Position numbers and translations under genes: made by a program. Source: Protonemura montana (Eukaryota; Arthropoda; Insecta; Plecoptera; Nemouridae). From it: a DNA stretch of 64,000 bases. A model generated the notes under the pieces. The model made no database searches, had not been told where the DNA came from, and saw only the letters and a list, made by a program, of their open reading frames with translations. Below, in pieces: positions 49,101 to 51,708 of the stretch (its first letter is position 1; every line of letters begins with the position of its first letter). The stretch is taken from positions 1,058,001-1,122,000 of the forward strand of contig OX387611.1 in the NCBI GenBank assembly GCA_947568835.1, read 5' to 3'.

Positions 49101-51589
49101 ATGGTTCAGAGCAACACCGGCGACAGGTGGAGATCGGGGTCCAAGTAGCTTAATTGGTTAGAGCAACACCCACGACAGGTAGAGATCGGTGTCCAAGTAG
49201 CTCAATGGTTCAGAGCAACACCGGCGACAGGTGGAGATCGGGGTCCAAGTAGCTTAATTGGTTAGAGCAACACCTGCGACAGGTGGAGATCGGGGTCTAA
49301 GTAGCTCAATTGGTTAGCGCAACACCCGCGACAGGTGGAGATCGGGGTCCAAGTAGCTCAATTGGTTAGAGCAACACCCGCGACAGGTGGAGATCGGGTT
49401 CAAGTAGCTCAATTGGTTAGAGCAACACCCGCGACAGGTTGAGATCGGGGTCCAAGTAGCTCAATTGGTTAGAGCAACAACCGCGACAGGTGGAGATCGG
49501 GGTCCAAGTAGCTCAGTTGATTAGAGCAACACCCGCGACAGGTGGAGATTGGGGTCCAAGTAGCTCAATTGGTTAGAGCAACACCCGCGACAGGTTGAGA
49601 TCGGGGTCCAAGTAGCTTAATTGGTTAGAGCAACAACCGCGACAGGTGGAGATCGGGGTCCAAGTAGCTCAATTGTTTAGAGCAACACCCGCGACAGGTG
49701 GAGATCGGGGTCCAAGTAGCTCAATTGTTTAGAGCAACACCCGCGACAGGTGGAGATCGGGGTCCAAGTAGCTCAATTGGTTAGAGCAACACCCGCGACA
49801 GGTGGAGATCGGGGTCCAAGTAGCTCAATTGGTTAGAGCAACACCCGCGACAGGTGGAGATCGGGGTCCAAGTAGCTCAATTGGTTAGAGCAACACCCGC
49901 GACAGGTGGAGATCGGGGTCCAAGTAGCTCAATTGGTTAGAGCAACACCTGCGACAGGTGGAGATCGGGGTCTAAGTAGCTCAATTGGTTAGAGCAACAC
50001 CCGCGACAGGTGGAGATCGCGGTACAAGTAGCTCAATTAGTTAGAGCAACACCCACGACAGGTGGAGATCGGGGTCCAAGTAGCTCAATTGGTTAGAGCA
50101 ACACCCGCGACAGGTGGAGATCGGGGTCCAAGTAGCTCAATTGGTTAGAGCAACACCTGCGACAGGTGGAGATCGGGGTCTAAGTAGCTCAATTGGTTAG
50201 AGCAACACCCGCGACAGGTGGAGATCGCGGTCCAAGTAGCTCAATTGGTTAGAGCAACACCCGCGACAGACATCTTTCTTGTTCACGTTCCTACTCCCTT
50301 CCATGCTAGATACGTTCGTTATCATCCACACATGATATAACGCCATTAGACCAGTGCCACGTGACCCGTTATCAAAACATTGCGTCGTTAAGCAGAACAA
50401 ATCAATTTGAAATTCTATGCGACTCTCGCTAGACCACATACCGTGACACGGCGGTGATGAGACAAGGGGAAGGGGAAGTTAAGCAAATAATATCGATTGC
50501 CCCCCCCCACTGCCCACTCCGACCCGGCATCGGAGGTTGAACTGATATTAATAAAGACTTGGTCGTAATGTAATCGTTGCCGGCCTCGGATTATAATATC
50601 AATCCACTCTGGAGATGAAACGTCACTCAGTAATTCGTGGGCCAAGCAGCGCCGCCTGAATGCGAGATTCAAAGCACCGCCGCCTGAATGCGAGATTCAA
50701 AGCACCGCCGCCTGGATGCGAGATTCAAAGCACCGAGGAAACAAAACTCAACGAATTTAATAACGACTGACGCGTAATGTCGACTTTGGAGTCGCGGGGT
50801 TTTGATTGAGGGACGAGAGGCGCAATGTTCTAGGCGTGGTCCACAGAAAGCAAAAATTCCGGATTGCAAACATGATTTGGCAGTTCGATCAAAAGATTGG
50901 CGTATTTTTAAACACTAATATTCATTGATAGTTAGGGATGATAAAACGTAGAATGATCCATGACTAGCTCAAAGCAAAAACAGGCAAAATTCACTAAATA
51001 AGCTGGAAATTTGTGAATAAAAATTGACAAAAAACACATACGGATTAAAATATTCACAACTACTTGATTTTGATATATCTTTGAAAAGTGTGGTAAAAAA
51101 AAATAGCAAAAATTCCCTAACGGGTATACGAAATCTGACGTTTTTTGTAAATAGTTTGAAAACCGTTCGCCTAATTTTGGTGAAAATCGCAGGGAATGTC
51201 AGTGCAAAATACAAAAATGCGCCTTACAAATTTCGACGAATTCGGAGCAGTAATTTGGCCGCTACAACGCTAACAAAAACCCCAAAGAAACAAAAATACA
51301 ACGGGTACACAAAATTGTCGATTTCACTCGCTACGCTCATTTATACAAATTTGTAACTCACCTTCGTCATGAAGGACATTGAATCTCTTGTCGGCCGTGA
51401 CTCGAACTTCGCCCGCGATCAGCACGCGTCTTGAATGTCGCTCACGATCCTCTTTCTTCCACATGACAGTCGAGTCACCGACATCGCTCACCACGCACGT
51501 GACCAACGCATCATCACCCTCGTACACGTGCACAGGGTGCGTGACTGAGTCACGCATGCTGGCCGAGGAGGAACCGGAACCACCGGCGT
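12899..51589 (-). CDS. Ig / DB-module / fibronectin-III single-pass membrane protein, 20 exons (5' end missing)
   Basis: I joined 20 exons with GT-AG boundaries in one continuous frame: 51589-51362, 43078-42731, 41734-41573, 40609-40341, 38600-38377, 37885-37679, 37331-37192, 36975-36773, 26295-26173, 25165-24961, 24093-23921, 23415-23277, 22832-22507, 21360-21114, 20232-19922, 18350-18053, 17500-17389, 16474-16275, 15758-15577, 13102-12899. That is 4,301 nt, 1,432 codons plus stop, with no internal stop across 19 introns. Domain order: Ig, DB, FN3, DB, FN3, DB, FN3, FN3, Ig, Ig, DB, FN3, transmembrane helix, about 90-residue cytoplasmic tail with an NPSY motif. DB modules are cysteine-rich repeats with paired Cys. 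The make-up matches, from memory, the 'Ig-like and fibronectin type-III domain-containing' family typified by C. elegans C25G4.10. Signal peptide and start are absent; exon 1 begins mid-codon. Cell-surface adhesion or matrix role is inferred from domains only. Confidence 0.88.
13260..14998 (+). repeat. 118-bp minisatellite, about 15 copies
   Basis: The unit contains GTGAGTTGGCAACACAGCTT, GGTCGAGTCGAGACGGGTTG and AAATGTTGACACCTGACAAG. Copies are nearly identical. CTACTGATGGG variants recur at 236-bp spacing in the left part, showing two-unit duplication. Frames on - stay open for 116 codons by periodicity. A single isolated unit sits at 24815-24935. Confidence 0.95.
15160..15465 (+). mobile_element. 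tRNA-derived SINE, second family
   Basis: GCCCAGATAGCTCAGTTGG (A-box) and GTCCCGGGTTCGTTCG (B-box region) lie at tRNA spacing at 15168-15235. They are followed by a body with TTGATTGTTTTTAGACTCAT and GAATGCTAAATGAAGAACAA. The body is shared with 42447-42680, which supports a dispersed family. Confidence 0.65.
15577..15758 (-). CDS. receptor exon 19: transmembrane helix and juxtamembrane tail
   Basis: Reads DGDSSHVG, then the hydrophobic stretch VAVGVVLALFVTAALVVAVV, then basic RMRRLRGNK (stop-transfer, cytoplasmic side) and FENPSYLREVNMDHVQ, which contains an NPxY-type sorting or adaptor motif. Acceptor at 15759-15760, donor GTACGA at 15576. Confidence 0.9.
16121..16266 (-). repeat. two 72-bp units of the ARF1-intron family, reverse orientation
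   Basis: Same unit as 2431-2970, on the opposite strand. The right end stops about 8 bp short of the splice donor of receptor exon 18. Confidence 0.9.
16275..16474 (-). CDS. receptor exon 18: second half of the last FN3 domain
   Basis: Reads VFWRQVGARSASKNDTKISS and later GVSYECVLKAGNHLGTSTL, the Y-x-C/V-x-A-x-N-x-x-G pattern of FN3 F and G strands. Phase 2 to phase 1. Donor GTAAGT. Confidence 0.92.
16520..17335 (+). repeat. 70-bp minisatellite, about 11.6 copies
   Basis: The unit contains CCCCGACCTAGAGCGGTCAT, GGCGGTGCTACCATGGTGCT and ACGACCGGTGGTATTATATA. A second array of the same unit is at 26393-27073. It starts 46 bp upstream of exon 18 (on -) and fills this intron. Confidence 0.95.
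17389..17500 (-). CDS. receptor exon 17: first half of the last FN3 domain
   Basis: Reads RLPGPPQNVRLETMDTNSV and VIKWDPPVKNPATVEMYR, a standard FN3 start (P-P-x-N-V, W-x-P-P). Acceptor after TTTTTTTGCAG; donor GTGGGC. Confidence 0.92.
17560..17870 (+). mobile_element. tRNA-headed SINE with two head units
   Basis: The 5' module (CAGCCTCTTGGTTCCACTCC, CACTAAAATCGTCTCAAAAA) is followed by two copies of the A-box unit, then a B-box (GAGTTCGATTCCCCG) and TTTGGGCACTAATTTTTGAT. The tail has diverged. Confidence 0.8.
17905..17993 (+). mobile_element. tRNA-like head (second SINE family) ending in T6
   Basis: GCCCGGATAGCTCAGTTGGT, GCACCTGAACGG and GTCCCGGGTTGGTATCCCGG form D-arm and T-arm-like hairpins, followed by GTCGCACACTTTTTT. 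The B-box is degraded (GGGTTGGTATCCC). Related to 15160. Not called as a working tRNA gene. Confidence 0.55.
18053..18350 (-). CDS. receptor exon 16: complete DB module
   Basis: Cysteine pattern: QCCVEQNVTSACMDACSF, ECVSDFDKLMRCA, RSCCAQWGVPRRCLDWCRG, FCVL and ACFQEG. About 100 residues in one exon. Paired CC plus spaced Cys is the DB-module signature. Acceptor at 18351-18352, donor GTAAGT. Confidence 0.92.
18375..18600 (-). mobile_element. 5S-headed SINE, body and 3' tail (reverse strand)
   Basis: On - it reads CCTTCGGAAGGAACGTTAAG, CCTTGGTCTTCAACAGGAGT, a GATGATGATG-type microsatellite region and GTTGTCAAAACAACGAGTCG. These are the body and tail seen at 41320-41560 and 54240-54510. The 5S-like head is absent. 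Confidence 0.75.
18690..19100 (+). mobile_element. tRNA-headed SINE, single-head copy
   Basis: Order: tail-like block CCCCGCGCATTGCAAGCG, then GACGTGATATAGCGTCACTA and CAGCCTCTTGGTTCTTCTCC, then CACTAAAATCGTCTCAAAAA. The tRNA-like head follows (A-box TAGCTCAATGG, T-arm CGGGGTTCGTGTCCCCG, TTTGGGC), then TTTTTGAGACGGTTATAGTG and the tail again. Best template for the family without internal amplification. The head is bracketed by an inverted repeat of about 20 bp. Confidence 0.82.
19188..19613. mobile_element. 426-bp foldback element with about 180-bp inverted arms
   Basis: The left arm starts CCGTTGAGTGTAGGTTCTAG and the right arm is its near-perfect inverse ending ACCTACACTCAACGG. The arms include GATGGCCGCCAAATGACTAC and GGAGCCACTGTCGTATGAA. 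The loop is about 60 bp and non-coding. No clean target duplication seen. The arm ends match the 47-bp array unit at 51709-53648. Confidence 0.9.
19922..20232 (-). CDS. receptor exon 15: Ig domain
   Basis: Reads HVPSIHASGITMASPGDRVV, LECSVDAHPEPKMLFWRD and ADADAGDYFCHAENAFGSAT. Canonical I-set Ig pattern: Cys, Trp, D-x-G-x-Y-x-C. Donor GTGAGT. Confidence 0.94.
20475..21060 (+). mobile_element. tRNA-headed SINE with about 8 tandem 52-bp heads
   Basis: The 5' module (ACTAAAATCGTCTCAAAAAG) is followed by about eight 52-bp units GTCCAAGTAGCTCAATTGGT...GGTGGAGATCGGG. Only the last unit continues into the B-box GGGGTTCGAGTCCCCG and TTTGGGCATCAAC, then the tail AGCGTTTGCAATTTAAATAA. This shows the array is internal to one element. 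Confidence 0.9.
21114..21360 (-). CDS. receptor exon 14: Ig domain
   Basis: Reads PPTVHPINMVVEGSSMSVLC, GTPMPVISLYISGRLV and DMDQISCYADNGYGTPMQAS. Cys pair present; the usual Trp is replaced by Leu/Tyr (VISLY). Donor GTGAGT overlaps GCCGTGAGTT. Confidence 0.9.
21395..22500 (-). mobile_element. 5S-headed SINE with about 10 tandem 91-bp units (reverse strand)
   Basis: On - the array of 91-bp units (GAAGTTAAGCAACACTGCGC-type 5S core, GGATGGGTGACC, CAGTTCTGTTCGGGAGAGAG) at 21597-22500 leads into the SINE body at 21395-21596. The outermost unit begins at the splice donor of receptor exon 13: the intron opens GTGAGTTAAGCAACACTGCG. Confidence 0.85.
22507..22832 (-). CDS. receptor exon 13: complete FN3 domain
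   Basis: Reads STPPHSLVVSSHSATWVTIS, W-QPPEF, LTYKLSFKPTSTEAF and SPNTQYIVFVTAISQQGASP. All FN3 landmarks (Trp, L-x-P-x-T-x-Y) are present. Ends in an ordinary GAG-GTGAGT donor that merges into SINE sequence. Confidence 0.94.
23065..23130 (+). mobile_element. 5S-headed SINE body fragment
   Basis: CGCCTTGCTTATCAACCTCT, CGACAGCATAGATTTG and AGGAATCCTGTTGTTCGCGT match the SINE body. No head or tail. Confidence 0.8.
23277..23415 (-). CDS. receptor exon 12: second half of FN3
   Basis: Reads ELNVTSTRAILNGLEGGHVY, RVFVVARNQHGTSLPSSQ and INATHT. FN3 pattern L-x-x-G-x-x-Y-x-V-x-V-x-A-x-N-x-x-G. Acceptor GTTCCCAG; donor GTTGGT is weak but the phase fits both neighbours. Confidence 0.88.
23595..23700 (-). 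mobile_element. tRNA-headed SINE relic
   Basis: On - it reads AGGTTCGAGTCCACG (B-box) and later AAAATACCCCGCGCATTGCA (tail). The 5' part is missing. Confidence 0.6.
23921..24093 (-). CDS. receptor exon 11: first half of FN3
   Basis: Reads GTGLLPGPIGALHATSVTNS, ISLEWDAPSDGNLSDYVVYY and MHETTYKLAQ. Donor GTAAGA. Confidence 0.92.
24815..24935 (+). repeat. single dispersed 118-bp unit
   Basis: GTGAGTTGGCAACACAGCCT, GGTCGAGTCGAGACTGG and AAATGTTGACACCTGATAAG match the 13260-14998 array with a few differences. It sits about 25 bp from the donor of exon 10. Confidence 0.85.
24961..25165 (-). CDS. receptor exon 10: second half of a DB module
   Basis: Reads ALGSICAPELSKLMRCGAGG, NHGKCCARRGVATNCLPLCV and GNIVQCFEEG. 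Joins exon 9 in phase 0. Donor GTACGA. Confidence 0.92.
25205..25890 (+). repeat. 41-bp minisatellite, about 17 copies
   Basis: Same unit and orientation as 5612-6262. Variants CAGGCAGCTG and AATAGCCTGG recur in a block near 25381-25450, 25661-25730 and 25791-25860, so multi-unit blocks were copied. Confidence 0.93.
26173..26295 (-). CDS. receptor exon 9: first half of a DB module
   Basis: Reads LVQDQIEEANAYNVTSCCVS, ARLSDVCLPLCSYDASMN and DIK. Phase 0 at both ends. Donor GTACGA. The preceding exon lies 10.5 kb away across the nested repeat locus. Confidence 0.9.
26393..27073 (+). repeat. 70-bp minisatellite, about 9.7 copies
   Basis: Same unit as 16520-17335. It is interrupted on its right side by the element at 27074-32015; array-like sequence resumes at 32016 with CCGGTATTAAATAA. 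Confidence 0.93.
27240..27499 (+). repeat. 129-bp tandem repeat, left part (about 2 copies)
   Basis: Unit: GTGCATTTTGATGCAATCGA, CACTACAGGGTGTGTACAAA, GGGGAGTAATCTGATAATAG, CTGAAGGTATAATGCTATTA. The array is cut by the inner element at GAACTTA / TACCTG and continues at 30605. Confidence 0.9.
27889..29366 (+). CDS. SAMD3-like protein gene, element-borne, 5 exons
   Basis: Exons: 27889-27985, about 28069-28236, 28329-28474, 28592-28712, 29040-29366. Exon 1 reads LDLEGLRLFLIKKGIPEELA, like the start of a SAM domain. Exon 2 reads MRRKEINENSPSITDIIGKY, exon 3 VNREFNRMEESKSTNFLSKF. Exon 5 reads GEVQPFLLCVGSLEEGGDYF and AYPSNLIRFYNFVETRLYVM and ends TAA at 29364-29366. The RRKEI...YPRL block and the FYNF C-terminal block match, from memory, SAMD3-like proteins of fishes and invertebrates. 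Exons 2-3 and 4-5 join in phase 0 and exons 3-4 in phase 2. Exon 1 to exon 2 does not join in frame, so a small SAM exon is missing or the first junction is wrong. Function unknown. Expression from within an element is not shown. Confidence 0.65.
28508..28540. other. 33-bp perfect palindrome in SAMD3-like intron
   Basis: Sixteen bases TTATTACCTATCGCGA, one central A, then the exact inverse. Lies in the intron between exons 3 and 4 of the element-borne gene. Confidence 0.9.
29585..29820 (+). repeat. two direct repeats of about 85 bp inside the element
   Basis: TTTTTGTCTCTTCACTTCTA with TATAGAGAGTT at 29585-29662 is repeated with changes at 29738-29818. Non-coding stretch downstream of the cargo gene. 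Confidence 0.6.
30605..31440 (+). repeat. 129-bp tandem repeat, right part (about 6.5 copies)
   Basis: Same unit as 27240-27499, resuming after the inner element. Small variants (AAAGCAAATGC or AAAACAATGC) alternate. A splice-donor-like ACTTACCTGTG on - is part of every unit. Confidence 0.93.
31441..31612 (-). repeat. 129-bp unit in inverted orientation
   Basis: TGCACAGGTAAGTTCACATT followed by GGGGAGTAATAGCATTATAC is the exact inverse of the neighbouring units. The array therefore ends in an inverted repeat that could form a hairpin. Confidence 0.9.
32065..32258 (+). repeat. 60-bp minisatellite, left part (3 copies)
   Basis: Unit: AGGGTCACTGCTTGGTGCTA, TGGTGGTGCTAGTTAGCACG, GTGCTACTGACAGTAATACC. 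Split from the main array (34432-36716) by the element at 32259-34429. Confidence 0.93.
32728..33671 (+). pseudogene. SAMD3-like pseudogene
   Basis: Exon 1 (32728-32818) reads FDIETLRVYLVANGVSETLA with the same phase-1 donor as the first copy. The exons for RRKEI and VNREF are absent. 33165-33240 matches exon 4 (ends FVE). 33329-33671 matches exon 5 (YVGPPGSENCSYFIIAD, AFDTLFKTFFVLSVTYPS). A TAA at 33546-33548 replaces the Asn codon of the intact copy; homology then resumes (LSRFYNFIEAQIYDMDIK) to TAG at 33669-33671. The remaining pieces do not join in one frame. Not able to make a full protein. Confidence 0.75.
33690..33872. mobile_element. palindromic tRNA-headed SINE copy
   Basis: On - a partial head (ATGCCCAAACCGGGACTCGA), then on + TTCGGGGTTCGAGTTCCCG, TTTGGGCATCAATTTTTGAG, ACGGTTTTAGTG and the tail CCCCGCGCATTGCAAGCGTT. 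Two head ends face each other around a 20-bp spacer. Confidence 0.75.
34432..36716 (+). repeat. 60-bp minisatellite, about 38 copies, with 720-bp higher-order repeat
   Basis: Units are almost identical. Three diagnostic variants (TGGAGGTGCT at 34931 and 35651, GTAACACC near 35204 and 35924, GTGCTGCAGACAGAAATACC at 35252 and 35972) each recur exactly 720 bp apart, i.e. 12 units. Open on both strands for more than 750 codons because 60 is divisible by 3; not a gene. The array fills the start of the intron after receptor exon 8. Confidence 0.96.
36773..36975 (-). CDS. receptor exon 8: second half of FN3
   Basis: Reads DTVQYYNLHYRALAALANDY, PPFVLERLDSDSNYEVYVEA and NQHGVGEPSARAIFRTASK. Donor GTCGGT is unusual but gives phase 0, which exon 9 needs. 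GTAGCA five bases on would break the frame. A partial 60-bp repeat unit (AGCACCACCATAGCACC on -) begins right at the donor. Confidence 0.9.
37085..37190 (+). mobile_element. 5S rRNA-like SINE head
   Basis: CAGCGGTTCTCGTCAGATCA, CCGAAGTTAATCAACACTGC and TTGGATGGGTGACCACC align with the 5S rRNA region that includes box A, the intermediate element and box C (compare metazoan CTCGTCTGATCTCGGAAGCT and TGGATGGGAGACC). It ends at the donor of receptor exon 7 (GTAAGATCGGTGGTCACC on -). Confidence 0.8.
37192..37331 (-). CDS. receptor exon 7: end of DB module, start of FN3
   Basis: Reads CLKYISDYSSCLLQGYGVLP, SSPLGIRVSNVDVDFAIVHW and EAPKTL. Last DB cysteines, then an FN3 A-B region (I-R-V, V-H-W-E-A-P). 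Phase 2 in, phase 1 out, matching both neighbours. Confidence 0.9.
37385..37600 (+). repeat. 5S-SINE 91-bp units, 2 copies
   Basis: GAAAGTTAGGCAACACTGCG, CAGGTATTAGATGGGTGACC and AGTTCTGTTCGGGAGAGAGG. Followed by short TAGCCACTAGCCAGTAGCC repeats up to the donor of exon 6. Confidence 0.88.
37679..37885 (-). CDS. receptor exon 6: DB module core
   Basis: Reads CVDKLCDPRLADVAGVTDLM, ICAPWAKATFSCLSNNVDHT, PCCRARGLPVICQDFC and VTQIDFSYFK. Donor GTGAGT. Confidence 0.92.
37905..38370 (+). mobile_element. 5S-headed SINE: two 91-bp units, body and 3' tail
   Basis: Two units, then CAGCAACTTCACTTGCCTTG, AGCATGGATTTGTGGAGGAA, CGTCCTTCGGAAGGTACGTT, TTCACTGACGCCATAAGATC and the tail AATGCGTCGTTAAACCCATA. 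The tail ends about 6 bp from the donor of receptor exon 5. Confidence 0.85.
38377..38600 (-). CDS. receptor exon 5: end of FN3, start of DB
   Basis: Reads APPGSRHALAVDLKAFTMYE, VTVTAHNARGSSLPSYSIRT and ALPDVRGCCLKNNITHG. FN3 F-G strands, then the first CC of a DB module. Phase 2 donor splits the Ser codon completed by exon 6. Confidence 0.92.
38735..40090 (-). mobile_element. tRNA-headed SINE with about 24 tandem heads (reverse strand)
   Basis: On - the 5' side (right) carries AATGCACTAAAATCCTCTCT. About 24 units of 52 bp follow (GTCCAAGTAGCTCAATTGGT...), then AAGTCCCCGTTTGTATTCGA, AGTGTTTCAAATAAGAAAAT and GCGCATTGCAAGCGTT. Borders on both sides show a single element with an internal array. 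Confidence 0.88.
40341..40609 (-). CDS. receptor exon 4: first part of FN3
   Basis: Reads LLPSPPEGVEVEALTETSLN, VSWRPPTGNQDTVTEFIVNV and a low-complexity insert AQPLDSYAAAAQEARSERIP before VVQQVVMKIK. The Ala-rich loop between C' and E strands is longer than usual. Donor GTAAAT. Confidence 0.92.
40705..41562 (+). mobile_element. 5S-headed SINE: head, six 91-bp units, body
   Basis: Starts with the fuller head (CATCGGTTCTCGTTAGATCA, CCGAAGTTAAGCAACATTGC), then six 91-bp units to 41315. The body follows (CGCCTTGCTTATCAACCTCT, GTACCGTCCTTCGGATGGGG, CCGACGCCATTAGACCACTG). Shows directly that the array lies between head and body of one element. Confidence 0.88.
41573..41734 (-). CDS. receptor exon 3: second half of first DB module
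   Basis: Reads GRNHVPCCIQEGVPDICQDV, CRGEYTMITDNIKTHFSCSA and TLACIAEGV. Acceptor GGCCCAG; donor GTAAGT. Confidence 0.92.
42440..42685. mobile_element. foldback relative of the 15310-15465 SINE body
   Basis: ACTATTTCAACTGGGTTTTG, GAATGCTAAGTAAAGAACAA and AATTTCCCAAAGTTTCGTAA are followed 30 bp on by their inverse (TATGAAACGTTGGGAAATTT, AGTTGTTCTTCACTTAGCAT). Hairpin arms of about 75 bp. Confidence 0.75.
42731..43078 (-). CDS. receptor exon 2: end of first Ig, linker, start of DB
   Basis: Reads GDVWVLVIHDALPSDSGVYV, CEVNTTPPLQSLHKLSVLS, a Ser/Thr/Pro linker (TPTSRPTPSSGANHNYTD), then CCVASNVSSSCFGFC and QCEADFPAIVRCMA. D-S-G-V-Y-V-C is the Ig F-strand motif. Donor GTAAGT. Confidence 0.93.
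43200..44010. other. no recognisable feature
   Basis: AT-rich intron sequence; no repeat, RNA or coding signal found. Confidence 0.5.
44018..45920 (+). repeat. 27-bp minisatellite, about 70 copies, with 459-bp higher-order repeat
   Basis: Unit: GCGCTATGGTAGTACAGTTT plus AACATTA. The variant order ACCATTAGCG, then TAATACAG, then ATGCTAGTACAG recurs exactly 459 bp (17 units) apart (44121 and 44580). Open on both strands for hundreds of codons because 27 is divisible by 3; not a gene. Confidence 0.96.
46292..50272 (+). mobile_element. expanded tRNA-SINE head array, about 76 units of 52 bp
   Basis: Each unit carries an A-box (TAGCTCAATTGG) and an anticodon-arm-like CACCCGCGACAGGTG but stops before the B-box. 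The left edge shows a remnant of the SINE 5' module (TTACACTAAAACTATCATAA). The right edge breaks off at GCGACAGACATC with no B-box or tail. Blocks of about 20 and 23 units are repeated (CAATTAGTTAGAGCAACACC at 46711, 47749, 48943). Confidence 0.92.
50325..50405 (+). mobile_element. 5S-headed SINE 3' tail fragment
   Basis: AACGCCATTAGACCAGTGCC, ACGTGACCCGTTATCAAAAC, GCGTCGTTAAGCAG then AACAAATCAAT. Tail only. Confidence 0.75.
50650..50735 (+). repeat. 28-bp tandem repeat, 3 copies
   Basis: GCCGCCTGAATGCGAGATTC then AAAGCACC, repeated. Confidence 0.85.
50740..51355. other. no recognisable feature
   Basis: AT-rich intron sequence upstream of exon 1 donor; nothing identified. Confidence 0.5.
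51362..51589 (-). CDS. receptor exon 1 in window: start of first Ig domain
   Basis: Reads AGGSGSSSASMRDSVTHPVH, VYEGDDALVTCVVSDVGDST, VMWKKEDRERHSRRVLIA and RFNVLHDE. Cys and Trp of an Ig domain. The acceptor TTTTGTTGCAG and the 2-base partial codon at its start show that at least one more 5' exon (signal peptide) exists; it was not found up to 64000. Confidence 0.92.
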
Positions 51590-51708
51590 CTGCAACAAAA
51601 AAAAGACAAAACAATTAGATGGGATTATATCGCCGCCATATTCTTTTTCTGTGATATCCAAGGAACAAAATCATATATTTTTTATTAACCTAATTGGGGT
51701 TGGTAAAA

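Noticed and set aside
46292-50272. Cluster of tRNA genes
   Set aside because: Units stop before the T-arm and B-box, lack an acceptor 3' strand, and are contiguous at 52 bp; they are amplified SINE heads. The single terminal cloverleaf at 20920-20975 has a non-U base at the position before the anticodon.
46292-50272. CRISPR array
   Set aside because: No unique spacers: the whole 52-bp period is repeated. The host is an intron-containing animal genome.
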